Of a stretch of DNA of 51,118 nt, positions 26,044 through 33,863 are shown piece after piece. The notes under the pieces are model-generated. The model made no database searches, was not told the DNA's origin, and saw nothing but the letters and a program-made list of their open reading frames with translations. The stretch's first letter is position 1. Each line of letters begins with the position of its first letter. The translations under genes were made by a program, and so were the position numbers. The stretch spans positions 1 to 51,118 of the forward strand of contig JAQGEF010000029.1 in the NCBI GenBank assembly GCA_027854065.1, read 5' to 3'. This DNA is from Polluticaenibacter yanchengensis (lineage in GTDB: Bacteria > Bacteroidota > Bacteroidia > Chitinophagales > Chitinophagaceae).

Positions 26044-26724
26044 CTATAGACTAAACATCAAAGGTAGGGCATCTGCCATATTTATGGCTGCCTGGTTGGG
26101 ACTCATGATGCCTGCATTATCTTTTACGGATATTACGTTGAATAAGGGTTGCAGGTCAACGTTGATATTTACAGGCCGGTTATTGTTTGTGTAATCCAGT
26201 GTAATGCGCCGGTTGGTATTGAAAGGATGTTTGTACCCGCCTATATGGTAAGTAAATTTTTTGAACGGTGCTTTGCTCTGCGGGGAATTGCCTTCTACTT
26301 TTATATGGATATACCCGGTTTGCCAGGTCCAGAACATGGCTTTGGCCGGGTCTAAATCACCGGTTTGTACGCCGGTTACATTGTAAATACTATCGACCCC
26401 AACTGTAAACCCGATTTTGGAATAACGGCCTTTGGGCACTTCTAATATGATGATTGACGTATCGAACGCATTGATTAAAACTGGGGTTTTCGCGATGGTA
26501 ATTTGTTTACCGGAAATGCTGTCTGTTACAAAAAAGCCGGATAAATAATACTGCCATTTGTAAACGGTTAAACTATCATTGAAGGTATTGACCGTTGATC
26601 TGTTGCCGGAAAGCGGTAGCTGATTAAGCCGATGTTCCAGCCGGATAGTAATGGTCTGCTTTGCTTTTGCAAAACAGTTGAAACCATTCATTAATAGGCT
26701 TAAAAACAATAAGATCTTAATCAT
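26044..26724 (-). CDS. MbnP-like copper-binding protein
   Basis: 226 residues from the ATG at 26724; the frame extends to 26763, but that part precedes the signal peptide. The signal is ILLFLSLLMNGFNCFAKA. MbnP-family blocks are RLEHRLNQLPL, VYKWQYYLSGFFV (the usual Y-x-S/G motif), VGVDSIYNVTGVQTGDLDP and FWTWQTGYIHIKVEG with W132-x-W134, then YHIGGYKHPF with two His. In studied MbnP, MbnH converts a Trp to kynurenine to create a copper site. Here the WxW pair is the candidate. It is first in an operon with the di-heme gene. The family call is strong; copper and kynurenine are inferred. Confidence 0.85.
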   Translation of the reverse strand: MIKILLFLSLLMNGFNCFAKAKQTITIRLEHRLNQLPLSGNRSTVNTFNDSLTVYKWQYYLSGFFVTDSISGKQITIAKTPVLINAFDTSIIILEVPKGRYSKIGFTVGVDSIYNVTGVQTGDLDPAKAMFWTWQTGYIHIKVEGNSPQSKAPFKKFTYHIGGYKHPFNTNRRITLDYTNNNRPVNINVDLQPLFNVISVKDNAGIMSPNQAAINMADALPLMFSL

Positions 26725-26740
26725 AAGTACCAAGGTACTA
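26725..26740 (-). promoter_or_regulatory. Operator-like palindrome at the MbnP start
   Basis: AGTACC (26726-26731) and GGTACT (26734-26739) form a 6+6 dyad around AA. The minus strand reads TACCTTGG (7 of 8 to the -7 box) and the ATG follows after five bases. A regulator bound here would cover the transcription start. Confidence 0.4.
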
Positions 26741-26801
26741 TATTTTGCAAAAGGCTGTGGCAAAAAATTGTTATTTCTGAAAACTCTTGATTTTTAGCTT
26801 G

Positions 26802-26809
26802 TACCTTTG
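26802..26809 (+). promoter_or_regulatory. -7 box adjacent to the start codon of the cytochrome gene
   Basis: TACCTTTG matches TAnnTTTG, and only CAACGCT separates it from the ATG at 26817. This suggests a leaderless transcript. It shares a 92-bp divergent region with the MbnP promoter. Confidence 0.5.
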
Positions 26810-26816
26810 CAACGCT

Positions 26817-27203
26817 ATGATTAAAAAGATTTTATTTTCTATTTCTATAGTCACCCTACTAGTGGCATGCGGTGGGCAGCAGGACCCTACCAATGCAGTA
26901 ATACATGAAGCAAATAAACCGGTAAATGTGGAGGGCCGTAAATTATTTACGAGTTTATGTGCCAGTTGCCATATGGTAAATAAAGAACTGACCGGACCTG
27001 CATTGAAGGGTGTGGAGGGCCGTTGGGCGGACAGGGCTCTTTTGTACGAATTTGTAAGGAACAGCCAGGCTGTGATTGCAAAGGACGAGTATTCAAAAAA
27101 CCTGTTTATGAAATATAACCAGACGGTGATGACGCCTTTCGGCAGCCTGACGGATGCAGATATAGACAATATTCTGGAGTATATAAATTCTGTGAGTAAC
27201 TAA
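26817..27203 (+). CDS. Small c-type cytochrome lipoprotein
   Basis: 128 residues from the ATG at 26817. The lipoprotein signal ends in LLVAC (Cys18), then GGQQ. It has a single heme site CASCH with the downstream LTGPALKGVEGRW and a Met-bearing segment (MKYNQTVMTPFGSLTD), where Met is the likely sixth ligand. It ends in the usual C-terminal helix DADIDNILEYINSV. This is a class I mono-heme cytochrome, about 100 residues after the lipid anchor, acting as a periplasmic electron carrier. It is divergent from the MbnP/MbnH-like operon, so it may supply or accept their electrons (inference from position only). Confidence 0.9.
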   Translation: MIKKILFSISIVTLLVACGGQQDPTNAVIHEANKPVNVEGRKLFTSLCASCHMVNKELTGPALKGVEGRWADRALLYEFVRNSQAVIAKDEYSKNLFMKYNQTVMTPFGSLTDADIDNILEYINSVSN

Positions 27204-27215
27204 ATATAGATTCTG

Positions 27216-27560
27216 ATGATTACAGTGTACGGGATCCCTAACTGCGATAGCGTTAAAAAGGGATTGAAATTGTTGGAGAGCAATAATGTCGCCTTTCAGT
27301 TTCACAATTTTAAAAAGGACGGCTTGGACGCTAAAACGGTTAAAAACTGGCTGAAGACGGTATCTTTACAAGAGTTGATTAATAAGAAGGGAACGACATA
27401 CCGGGCATTACCGGATGAGGAGAAGCTTAAAGCTGATGATAAAAAAGCGGCGGTAGAACTGGCGCTGGCCAATACCAGCATTATTAAGCGCCCTGTTATA
27501 GATTGGGGGAACGGAAAAATTACTGTTGGCTATTGCGATGGCCTTTTACAGAATCAATAG
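27216..27560 (+). CDS. ArsC/Spx-family (YffB-like) protein
   Basis: 114 residues. Thioredoxin-like ArsC fold with a single N-terminal cysteine in YGIPNCDSVKKGLKLLE, then NFKKDGLDAKTVKNWLK, KGTTYRALPDEEKL, and the conserved SIIKRPVIDWGNGKITVGY. This pattern fits the YffB/ArsC-like subgroup rather than the three-Cys or Spx CxxC types. Family annotations say arsenate reductase, but no ars genes are near and the true substrate is uncertain. Twelve bases behind the cytochrome gene, probably co-transcribed. Confidence 0.88.
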   Translation: MITVYGIPNCDSVKKGLKLLESNNVAFQFHNFKKDGLDAKTVKNWLKTVSLQELINKKGTTYRALPDEEKLKADDKKAAVELALANTSIIKRPVIDWGNGKITVGYCDGLLQNQ

Positions 27561-27565
27561 CATTA

Positions 27566-27600
27566 AAAAAGCGGATAATTGTAAAAATCATCCGCTTTTT
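27566..27600. terminator. Bidirectional rho-independent terminator
   Basis: AAAAAAGCGGAT pairs with ATCCGCTTTTT around ~13 bases. T runs occur on both strands. It ends the ArsC-like gene and the convergent small gene. Confidence 0.8.
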
Positions 27601-27616
27601 GTTTATTAGTATCTTA

Positions 27617-27766
27617 TTAGTTATTGCCTCCTAACAGGTTTTCAACGGCTCCGCCTAACATTGGGAATTTCTCTACAATGTATTCTTTTATTACATCTAA
27701 AGTTTTTGCTGCCTGCTCAGGTGTTACGTTTGCTTCTGCTACAATTTTGTCTAATAAATCTTGCAT
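27617..27766 (-). CDS. 49-residue small helical protein, unknown
   Basis: A short frame with credible codon use. It starts MQDLLDKIVAEANVTPEQAA, continues with an amphipathic helix (TLDVIKEYIVEKFPMLGG) and ends AVENLLGGNN. It looks like a complete two- to three-helix protein with a Gly-rich C-terminus and no signal. An opposite-strand frame across it (27624-27881, plus) has no recognisable features. The start is 34 bp from the clpX stop, so it may be the last gene of a clpX transcript. I do not recognise a named family; the terminal MLGG...LLGG pattern recalls small DUF2780-like helices, which is only a resemblance. Confidence 0.65.
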   Translation of the reverse strand: MQDLLDKIVAEANVTPEQAAKTLDVIKEYIVEKFPMLGGAVENLLGGNN

Positions 27767-27800
27767 GTCAATATTTTTAAAATGGTTTAAATTTTTTAGT

Positions 27801-29039
27801 TTAAGCGACTCTCAGATTATTAAAGTTATTATCGTCGAGTTGTTTTTTAGCATATTCCAAAGTTACAACAAACTTATCTAATTTTTCACTTGGTAATTCG
27901 TACATAGCTGTATTCAAAATCTGTTCCAGAATGCTTCTGAGGCCCCTGGCGCCTAATTTAAATTCCAGCGATTTTTCTACGATAAAATCAAAGACCCCCG
28001 GTTCAAACTCCAGTTTAATTCCTTCTATATCAAATAGCTTGGTGAACTGTTTTACCAGCGCATTTTTTGGTTCTGTTAATATGCTGCGTAAAGTAACCGC
28101 ATCTAAAGGATCCAGGTATGTCACAACCGGTAAACGGCCTAATAGCTCGGGGATTAATCCAAAGGTTTTTAAATCCTGCGCATTTACAAACTGCAGTAAA
28201 TTCAGGCGTTGCTGTTCCTGTAGTTCTTTGTTTACATTAAAGCCGATGGCATTGGTATTTACGCGTTTCCCTATAATCCTGTCTATGCCATCGAAGGCGC
28301 CACCGGCAATGAACAAAATATTTTTGGTATTTATTTTTATCATCTTTTGGTCCGGGTGCTTACGGCCGCCTTGTGGTGGTACTAATACTTCGGTTCCTTC
28401 CAGCATTTTTAATAATCCCTGCTGAACGCCTTCACCGCTTACATCACGGGTAATAGATGGATTGTCGTTTTTACGGGCTATTTTATCTATTTCGTCTATA
28501 AATACGATACCGCGTTCTGCTGCTTCTACATCATAATCACAGTTTTGTAATAAACGGGTGAGCATGCTTTCTATATCTTCCCCTACGTAACCGGCTTCAG
28601 TAAATACGGTGGCATCTACAATGGCAAATGGTACGTTGAGCAATTTAGCAATGGTTTTTGCCAATAATGTTTTCCCGGTACCGGTCTCGCCTACTAAAAT
28701 CAGGTTGCTTTTTTCTATTTCGATTTCGTCATCGGAAATGGTCTGATTTAAACGTTTGTAGTGGTTATATACGGCTACAGACAATGTTTTTTTTGCACGT
28801 TCCTGACCTATGATATACTGGTCCAGGTATGCTTTTATTTCTAAAGGCTTTTTCATGTTCATGTTATATGAACCTGGTTTGCCTTTTGCTTTATAGTTAC
28901 CTAATTCCTGCTCAATGATTTCATAAGCGCTTTCCACGCATTCATCGCATATATGCACGCCATCTCTACCGGCAATGAGCATATTGACTTCTTCGCGTTG
29001 CTTATTACAAAATGAACATCTAAAAGTTTGTTTCGACAT
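27801..29039 (-). CDS. clpX: ATP-dependent Clp protease ATP-binding subunit ClpX
   Basis: 412 residues. The N-terminal zinc-binding domain has Cys8, Cys11, Cys31 and Cys34 (CSFCNKQ, HICDEC). The AAA+ core has Walker A GETGTGKTLLAKTIA, Walker B GIVFIDEIDKIA, the pore loop AGYVGEDIE, sensor 1 and the RKHPDQKMIKINTKNILFIA region. Sensor 2 is in KLGARGLRSILEQILN. It unfolds tagged substrates for ClpP in the cytoplasm. clpP is not in the window. Normal length, with a TATCTTTG promoter box upstream. Confidence 0.98.
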   Translation of the reverse strand: MSKQTFRCSFCNKQREEVNMLIAGRDGVHICDECVESAYEIIEQELGNYKAKGKPGSYNMNMKKPLEIKAYLDQYIIGQERAKKTLSVAVYNHYKRLNQTISDDEIEIEKSNLILVGETGTGKTLLAKTIAKLLNVPFAIVDATVFTEAGYVGEDIESMLTRLLQNCDYDVEAAERGIVFIDEIDKIARKNDNPSITRDVSGEGVQQGLLKMLEGTEVLVPPQGGRKHPDQKMIKINTKNILFIAGGAFDGIDRIIGKRVNTNAIGFNVNKELQEQQRLNLLQFVNAQDLKTFGLIPELLGRLPVVTYLDPLDAVTLRSILTEPKNALVKQFTKLFDIEGIKLEFEPGVFDFIVEKSLEFKLGARGLRSILEQILNTAMYELPSEKLDKFVVTLEYAKKQLDDNNFNNLRVA

Positions 29040-29083
29040 ATTTCTCCTCTTCTAAACTCTTTCTTTAATAGTAAGAAAGGCTA

Positions 29084-29091
29084 CAAAGATA
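29084..29091 (-). promoter_or_regulatory. Predicted promoter of clpX
   Basis: TATCTTTG on the minus strand, 44 bases before the clpX ATG, with TTTG 15 bases further upstream as a possible -33 element. Confidence 0.55.
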
Positions 29092-29253
29092 ATTCATAAT
29101 ACAGGGCAAATGCTACTTTTTAATACTTTTAATATTAAATTATAAATATTTGAAAGCTTTTGATTTCGGGGTCTTTTGCCGTTAGAAGCTTTGCAACCAG
29201 TGTGTACGGCTATTAAACAAAGTGCTATTGATGAATGTATTTAATGCGGTTGT

Positions 29254-30321
29254 TTATTTAAAAAGATCGTAAAATGATTGAATGGTAGCGGTTACCGAAA
29301 ACTGGTCTACAATTTTCCGGCGGGCCTGAACGCCCATTTTTTGCCTATGTTCTACATCTATCAATAAACTTTCCAATGCCTGCTCCCACTCCTGGCTGGT
29401 ACGACAGAGGTATCCATCTGAATTGTTGGTGACTACTGTGGCATTGGCGCTGATATTGCTTACAACGGCGGGAATGCCGAGTGCCATGTATTGAATGGCT
29501 TTAAACGCACATTTGCCTTTTGCTACCTCACTGTCATCTATGGGCATGAGCCCGATATCTATTTTATTCAGATCTTCCATTTCTGTAGCCATATCCCACT
29601 TTATGAAACTATACTCAACCGCTTTCAGATTGGGATTTTTATTGGAAATGATCAGGAAATTGAAATGATATTTCTTTTTCAGATTTTGAATGACGGGTGT
29701 TAACTGTTCCAGAAAATGATGGTTGGTAAAAGTACCAGTCCAGCCAATGGTTGGTAAATTGCCTGGTAAGTGCTCATGTATTCTATTGTGCAGATTATCT
29801 GTATCTACAACCGTTGGAATAATTTGTACATTGGTATTATACTGCCTTACATAGTTTGCGAGGTATTCATTTCCTACAGATACTTTATAGCTCCACTTGC
29901 AAATGTATTTTACTTTCCACGGTGCTTTTAAAAACAATGCTATCGGGTTGGCTGCTGAATTATTTCTTACCCAGATGCTGTCATCAAAATCATAAATGAT
30001 CTTCTTTTTGAAAACCCTGGCAATCAACCATTCAAATACCGGAAAGCCAACGGGAGCGGCTTCGCGATGAATGTAAACATAATCATATTTAGATAACCCC
30101 AATATTACCTTAAACCTTTTGAAAAAACCTTTGAGGATCCCCATGGCCTTTTTTAGCTGGTGGCCTGGTTCATACAAAATATTCCAGGTATCAATATCTA
30201 TAAAAGGATGAACATGGAAATGGATATTGGTGTTGCTATTTTGTGTAATATAATGATTTACTCTGAATCTTGTGGAAGGCGAAATGCTTATAGGATGGGG
30301 ACAGAGTATTAAGATGTGCAT
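29254..30321 (-). CDS. Glycosyltransferase (GT4-like)
   Basis: 355 residues, GT-B fold. The N-terminus MHILILCPHPISISPSTRFR is typical, as is DYVYIHREAAPVG and the KIIYDFDDSIWV block of Bacteroidota GT4 enzymes. The donor-binding part has TIGWTGTFTNHHFLEQL and IGLMPIDDSEVAKGKCAFKA followed by IQYMALGIPAVVS, the acidic/Glu donor site. It transfers a sugar to the growing surface polysaccharide on the cytoplasmic face. It is transcribed away from the rest of the locus. Acceptor and donor cannot be read. Confidence 0.88.
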   Translation of the reverse strand: MHILILCPHPISISPSTRFRVNHYITQNSNTNIHFHVHPFIDIDTWNILYEPGHQLKKAMGILKGFFKRFKVILGLSKYDYVYIHREAAPVGFPVFEWLIARVFKKKIIYDFDDSIWVRNNSAANPIALFLKAPWKVKYICKWSYKVSVGNEYLANYVRQYNTNVQIIPTVVDTDNLHNRIHEHLPGNLPTIGWTGTFTNHHFLEQLTPVIQNLKKKYHFNFLIISNKNPNLKAVEYSFIKWDMATEMEDLNKIDIGLMPIDDSEVAKGKCAFKAIQYMALGIPAVVSNISANATVVTNNSDGYLCRTSQEWEQALESLLIDVEHRQKMGVQARRKIVDQFSVTATIQSFYDLFK

Positions 30322-30494
30322 TATGAACCATTGATAAACGAAATAATTTTTGCAAATTTAGAGGATAAAAAATTAAACTTCGTGATAAAATAAAGGATGT
30401 AAAGTATAAAAAATAAAAGATATTTTTATACTTTACCAATTTGCATTTTATTTGTGTTCATTAATTCATTGCTTCTAAAAAATATTAAGGATTT

Positions 30495-31424
30495 ATGTTA
30501 GAACCAAGAAGACTGGTTTTAGTGGATATAATTGTAGTAAATTGGAATTGCAGTGAATTAACACATAATGCTATACAACCCTATTTGGATTACCAGGATG
30601 ATGAGATAGCAGTAAATATACATATTGTAGACAATGGATCGGAGGATGATATTAGTATATTACAACGATTAAATGTCAATTTTATTCAAAATGAACGGAA
30701 TTTAGGATTTGGAAATGCGTGTAATGCTGCATTGGAATATTGTAAGGGAGATTATATACTTTTATTGAACCCTGATACCGAATCGAAAGTCTCGACATTA
30801 AAACATTTAATAGATTTGTTGTTGAAAAATAAGGAGATGGCATGTGCCGGGCCTCAGATTATCAATAAACAAAACGAGATCCAACTTACCTGTAGCAGAT
30901 TTCCATCATTTACAAGTGCTTTTTTTAATATACTGAGTATTTCCAGGTATATTTTTAAAAAGCAACTAAAGCCGATAATCATGTTAGATTGGCCTCACGA
31001 CCAATCTAAAATAGTGAATGCGGTGATGGGATGTTACTGCCTGATTAAAAAACCGATAATAGATAAATATGGCTTTTTTGATGACAGGTATTTTATGTAT
31101 CTGGAAGACCTGGATTTACAAAAGCATTTTAATGATAATGGTTATTACAGCTATTATTCTACAGAGGTAAATATTTATCATGAAGGGGGCGGAGTGAGCA
31201 AACAGGTCAAGGCAAAAAGATTGTATTACAGTCTGCATAGCAATATTCTTTACAATAAAAAATATTTTAAAGGAATAAAAAGCGCTATCCTGTATTTTTC
31301 AAGTATTGTGCTAGAACCGATTGTACGACTGGGACATTCTATCGTTACATTTAATAAGTTCCAATTTAAAGAAACCCTGGAGGCTTATAAATTACTTTAC
31401 AATAAATTGTATAATGAAAAATAA
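30495..31424 (+). CDS. GT2-family glycosyltransferase
   Basis: 309 residues, GT-A fold. The N-terminal nucleotide-binding motif is DIIVVNWNCSEL, then HIVDNGSEDDIS and NERNLGFGNACNAAL. The DxD-type metal site is in YILLLNPDTESK, and the acceptor/base region is MYLEDLDLQKHF. This pattern fits rhamnosyltransferase-like enzymes (WbbL type). The following Wzy-like gene starts nine bases later, so the two form an operon. The linkage made is unknown. Confidence 0.9.
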   Translation: MLEPRRLVLVDIIVVNWNCSELTHNAIQPYLDYQDDEIAVNIHIVDNGSEDDISILQRLNVNFIQNERNLGFGNACNAALEYCKGDYILLLNPDTESKVSTLKHLIDLLLKNKEMACAGPQIINKQNEIQLTCSRFPSFTSAFFNILSISRYIFKKQLKPIIMLDWPHDQSKIVNAVMGCYCLIKKPIIDKYGFFDDRYFMYLEDLDLQKHFNDNGYYSYYSTEVNIYHEGGGVSKQVKAKRLYYSLHSNILYNKKYFKGIKSAILYFSSIVLEPIVRLGHSIVTFNKFQFKETLEAYKLLYNKLYNEK

Positions 31425-31433
31425 TGTTCAATT

Positions 31434-32525
31434 ATGATTATCTACATTATATTTTTTATTTTCATTGCAGTACTGGCAGCCATTTCCAGTTATAGTCAAT
31501 CTTTCCGGGAGAATACATTGATCAGGTTATCAATATTGCTCTTGTTAATATTGTTTGTTGGATTGAGGGGTGATGATGTTAGTGTAGATGATCCCAATTA
31601 TAGAATTGCATTTGATTCTGTTGAGAGCCCTATTGATTATTTTATAAACTTTAGTGAATGGACTTTTTTTGAACCGTTTTACTACCTGATCCCATCTATT
31701 GTCAAACTGTTTTTTACCAAATATTATACAATAATATTCCTGGTATACGCATTTACGTCTATTTCTCTTAAGTTTAATTCTATAAAAAAATACACAGACT
31801 TATTTTACCCGAGTTTACTGGTATATTTTTCATTTCTGTTTTTCTTACACGATTTTACGCAAATAAGGGCGAGTGTGGCCGGCAGTCTGATGTTGTTTTC
31901 ATTAAGATATGTGAAAAACAGGGAGTTGCCGAAGTTTTTACTGACAATAATCATTTCATGCTTTTTTCACTATTCATCTTTAGTTTTTTTCCCTATTTAT
32001 TTTATCAGTACAACCAATAGCAAAAAGGTAATATACATTATACTTCTATGCCTGTCAATTATTATTTCTTTTATAGATACCAGCTTTATATTAAATAGTT
32101 TGCCTCTAGAGATGTCCGTATTAACTAATAAAGCGGAGAATTATAGAAACCTGGCAGAGCAGGGGTTCCTTACAGATTTGAATAAGTTTAATACCAACAT
32201 CATAATATTCACTTTGTTATCCTTTTTTTACCTGCTTAAAATAGACTTTTTAAAAACTAAGAATGAGTATGCAATCATCTGTATTAAAATACAAGTGCTT
32301 GCATTATTTCTATTTCAAATACTTTCATCTATACCCGCCATTGCATTTAGGGTATCTGAGCTTGGCTATACGGTTACCATTATCACAATTCCATTTGTGA
32401 TGTATTTTACAAAGAATAAATTACTTTCCTTTTTTATTCTATTGCTCATTTGTATAATACTTTTCTATTTGAATATTTTCAAGCATAATTTAATTTTGCC
32501 TTATAAGTTTGTATCAGAATGGTAA
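31434..32525 (+). CDS. EpsG/Wzy-like polysaccharide polymerase
   Basis: 363 residues with about 10 transmembrane helices. EpsG-family features are LLLILFVGLRGDDVSVDDPN near the start, FFLHDFTQIRASVAGSLMLF in the middle, and a periplasmic loop before SIPAIAFRVSELGY. The family polymerises undecaprenyl-linked repeat units in the periplasm. Together with the Wzx-like and Wzz/Wza-like genes nearby it indicates a Wzy-dependent pathway. It is convergent with the Wzx-like gene at 32583. Confidence 0.85.
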   Translation: MIIYIIFFIFIAVLAAISSYSQSFRENTLIRLSILLLLILFVGLRGDDVSVDDPNYRIAFDSVESPIDYFINFSEWTFFEPFYYLIPSIVKLFFTKYYTIIFLVYAFTSISLKFNSIKKYTDLFYPSLLVYFSFLFFLHDFTQIRASVAGSLMLFSLRYVKNRELPKFLLTIIISCFFHYSSLVFFPIYFISTTNSKKVIYIILLCLSIIISFIDTSFILNSLPLEMSVLTNKAENYRNLAEQGFLTDLNKFNTNIIIFTLLSFFYLLKIDFLKTKNEYAIICIKIQVLALFLFQILSSIPAIAFRVSELGYTVTIITIPFVMYFTKNKLLSFFILLLICIILFYLNIFKHNLILPYKFVSEW

Positions 32526-32582
32526 CGATACTTTATTTAGTTGTATTCTGCCGCTCCTTTATATGATCAACAGGGTTAAAAA

Positions 32583-33830
32583 TTAAAATATACTTTTATT
32601 TTTTAGCAGTTTATACATTTTCATAAGGCACAATATTATATAAATTAAACTGCCAGCCAGCAAGCCTATTGGATAATAAATTACCTCTAGATCTTTAAAA
32701 TATATAAATAAGAGCAATGAAGTGGTGATGGCAAATGTGATACCATTATAGACCATTAAATGTGTGGTCTTTTTCATTAGCTCAAATGGTTTTTGAACAA
32801 TTAATGCAATTTGAACCGTGAAAGATGTCAATAAAATAAACATGCCTACATAGTAGTATCTATCAGTATTGGTAATACTCAATAAATTAAAAAGTATTTT
32901 CGAGCCGCCCAACAGATAGACAACAATACATATCATTAAAATACCGATTTGTAACAAAATAGAATTGATGATGACTTTTTTAATTAAACGGAGGTTTTCA
33001 TTTGCATATGCAGTTGACAAATGTGGCAAAATAGCTGCGCTAAGGGGTAAAAACAAAATGGTGGCGCTTCTATAAATCAGGTCAAAGATAGCTTGATAAT
33101 CTCCCTGGATATTTAAACCGTATTTATTAGCCAATAATGCTTTATCAATGAATGGCAGGGATGTTGTGATTAATAAACTGAGCATTAAAGGCACTCCGAA
33201 CTTATAAGCGCTTTTTACTGAAAAAACGTGATTCCTGAACTTTTCCTTATTTAAAAAATCAAATTCATTGTTTGTATATAATAGGTATATTGAAATAATA
33301 TATGATGCCAATAAAGAAGCAAAAAGTTTTTCTAAAAAATACGATACTGAGATGCTTAGTAGAATAAGGTACAAAATAAAAAAGGCAATCACTCTGCAAG
33401 TTTCAGAGATGACAATAAGCCTGGACTTAAAATTTGCCTGCGTGGCACCATTTAATGCATTTTGAATTACGCATGCGCACATTGCCAGGGTATAAATAGC
33501 GGAAAAGGTAACATTTTTACTTATTACCAGCGAACCGGCAAATGTAACGATGAATAATAGCAATAAAATTCTCTTTATTAGCAGAAAGCAATTTCTAAAA
33601 TGGATTTGTGGATCAACAAAATCTGCTTTGAATCTTATAATGTATACCCCCAACCATCCGGAAAAAAACGCAATTATTATGAAAAAGGAACTATACCACA
33701 GTGTATATTCCCCATAATTCTCAGTTCCAATCAGCTTTTTAATTATTGGAATAGAAAAGAAGTTAATTAGTCCTGGAATTATTATACTAATTAAATAATT
33801 GAAAAAATCCTTTTTTATATTTTCTGACAA
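32583..33830 (-). CDS. Wzx-like polysaccharide flippase 1
   Basis: 415 residues with about 12-14 transmembrane helices, MATE/PST-like fold (IIPGLINFFSIPIIKKLIGT, NYGEYTLWYSSFFIIIAF). The start is TTG, because an in-frame stop lies three codons upstream and no Met occurs near the first helix. It would flip lipid-linked repeat units across the inner membrane. A second flippase lies at 43853, so the region has two. The AT-rich coding matches the rest of the locus. Confidence 0.87.
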   Translation of the reverse strand: MSENIKKDFFNYLISIIIPGLINFFSIPIIKKLIGTENYGEYTLWYSSFFIIIAFFSGWLGVYIIRFKADFVDPQIHFRNCFLLIKRILLLLFIVTFAGSLVISKNVTFSAIYTLAMCACVIQNALNGATQANFKSRLIVISETCRVIAFFILYLILLSISVSYFLEKLFASLLASYIISIYLLYTNNEFDFLNKEKFRNHVFSVKSAYKFGVPLMLSLLITTSLPFIDKALLANKYGLNIQGDYQAIFDLIYRSATILFLPLSAAILPHLSTAYANENLRLIKKVIINSILLQIGILMICIVVYLLGGSKILFNLLSITNTDRYYYVGMFILLTSFTVQIALIVQKPFELMKKTTHLMVYNGITFAITTSLLLFIYFKDLEVIYYPIGLLAGSLIYIILCLMKMYKLLKNKSIF

Positions 33831-33863
33831 TTTTTAATCCGGGATTATTAAAAAATTAAACAG

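Noticed and set aside
24993..27203. Complete respiratory cytochrome operon
   Set aside because: The cytochrome is divergent from the di-heme gene, and no oxidase or quinol dehydrogenase subunits are present.
27624..27881. 85-residue plus-strand ORF opposite clpX
   Set aside because: It is antisense to the small 49-residue gene and the clpX end, with no features of its own.
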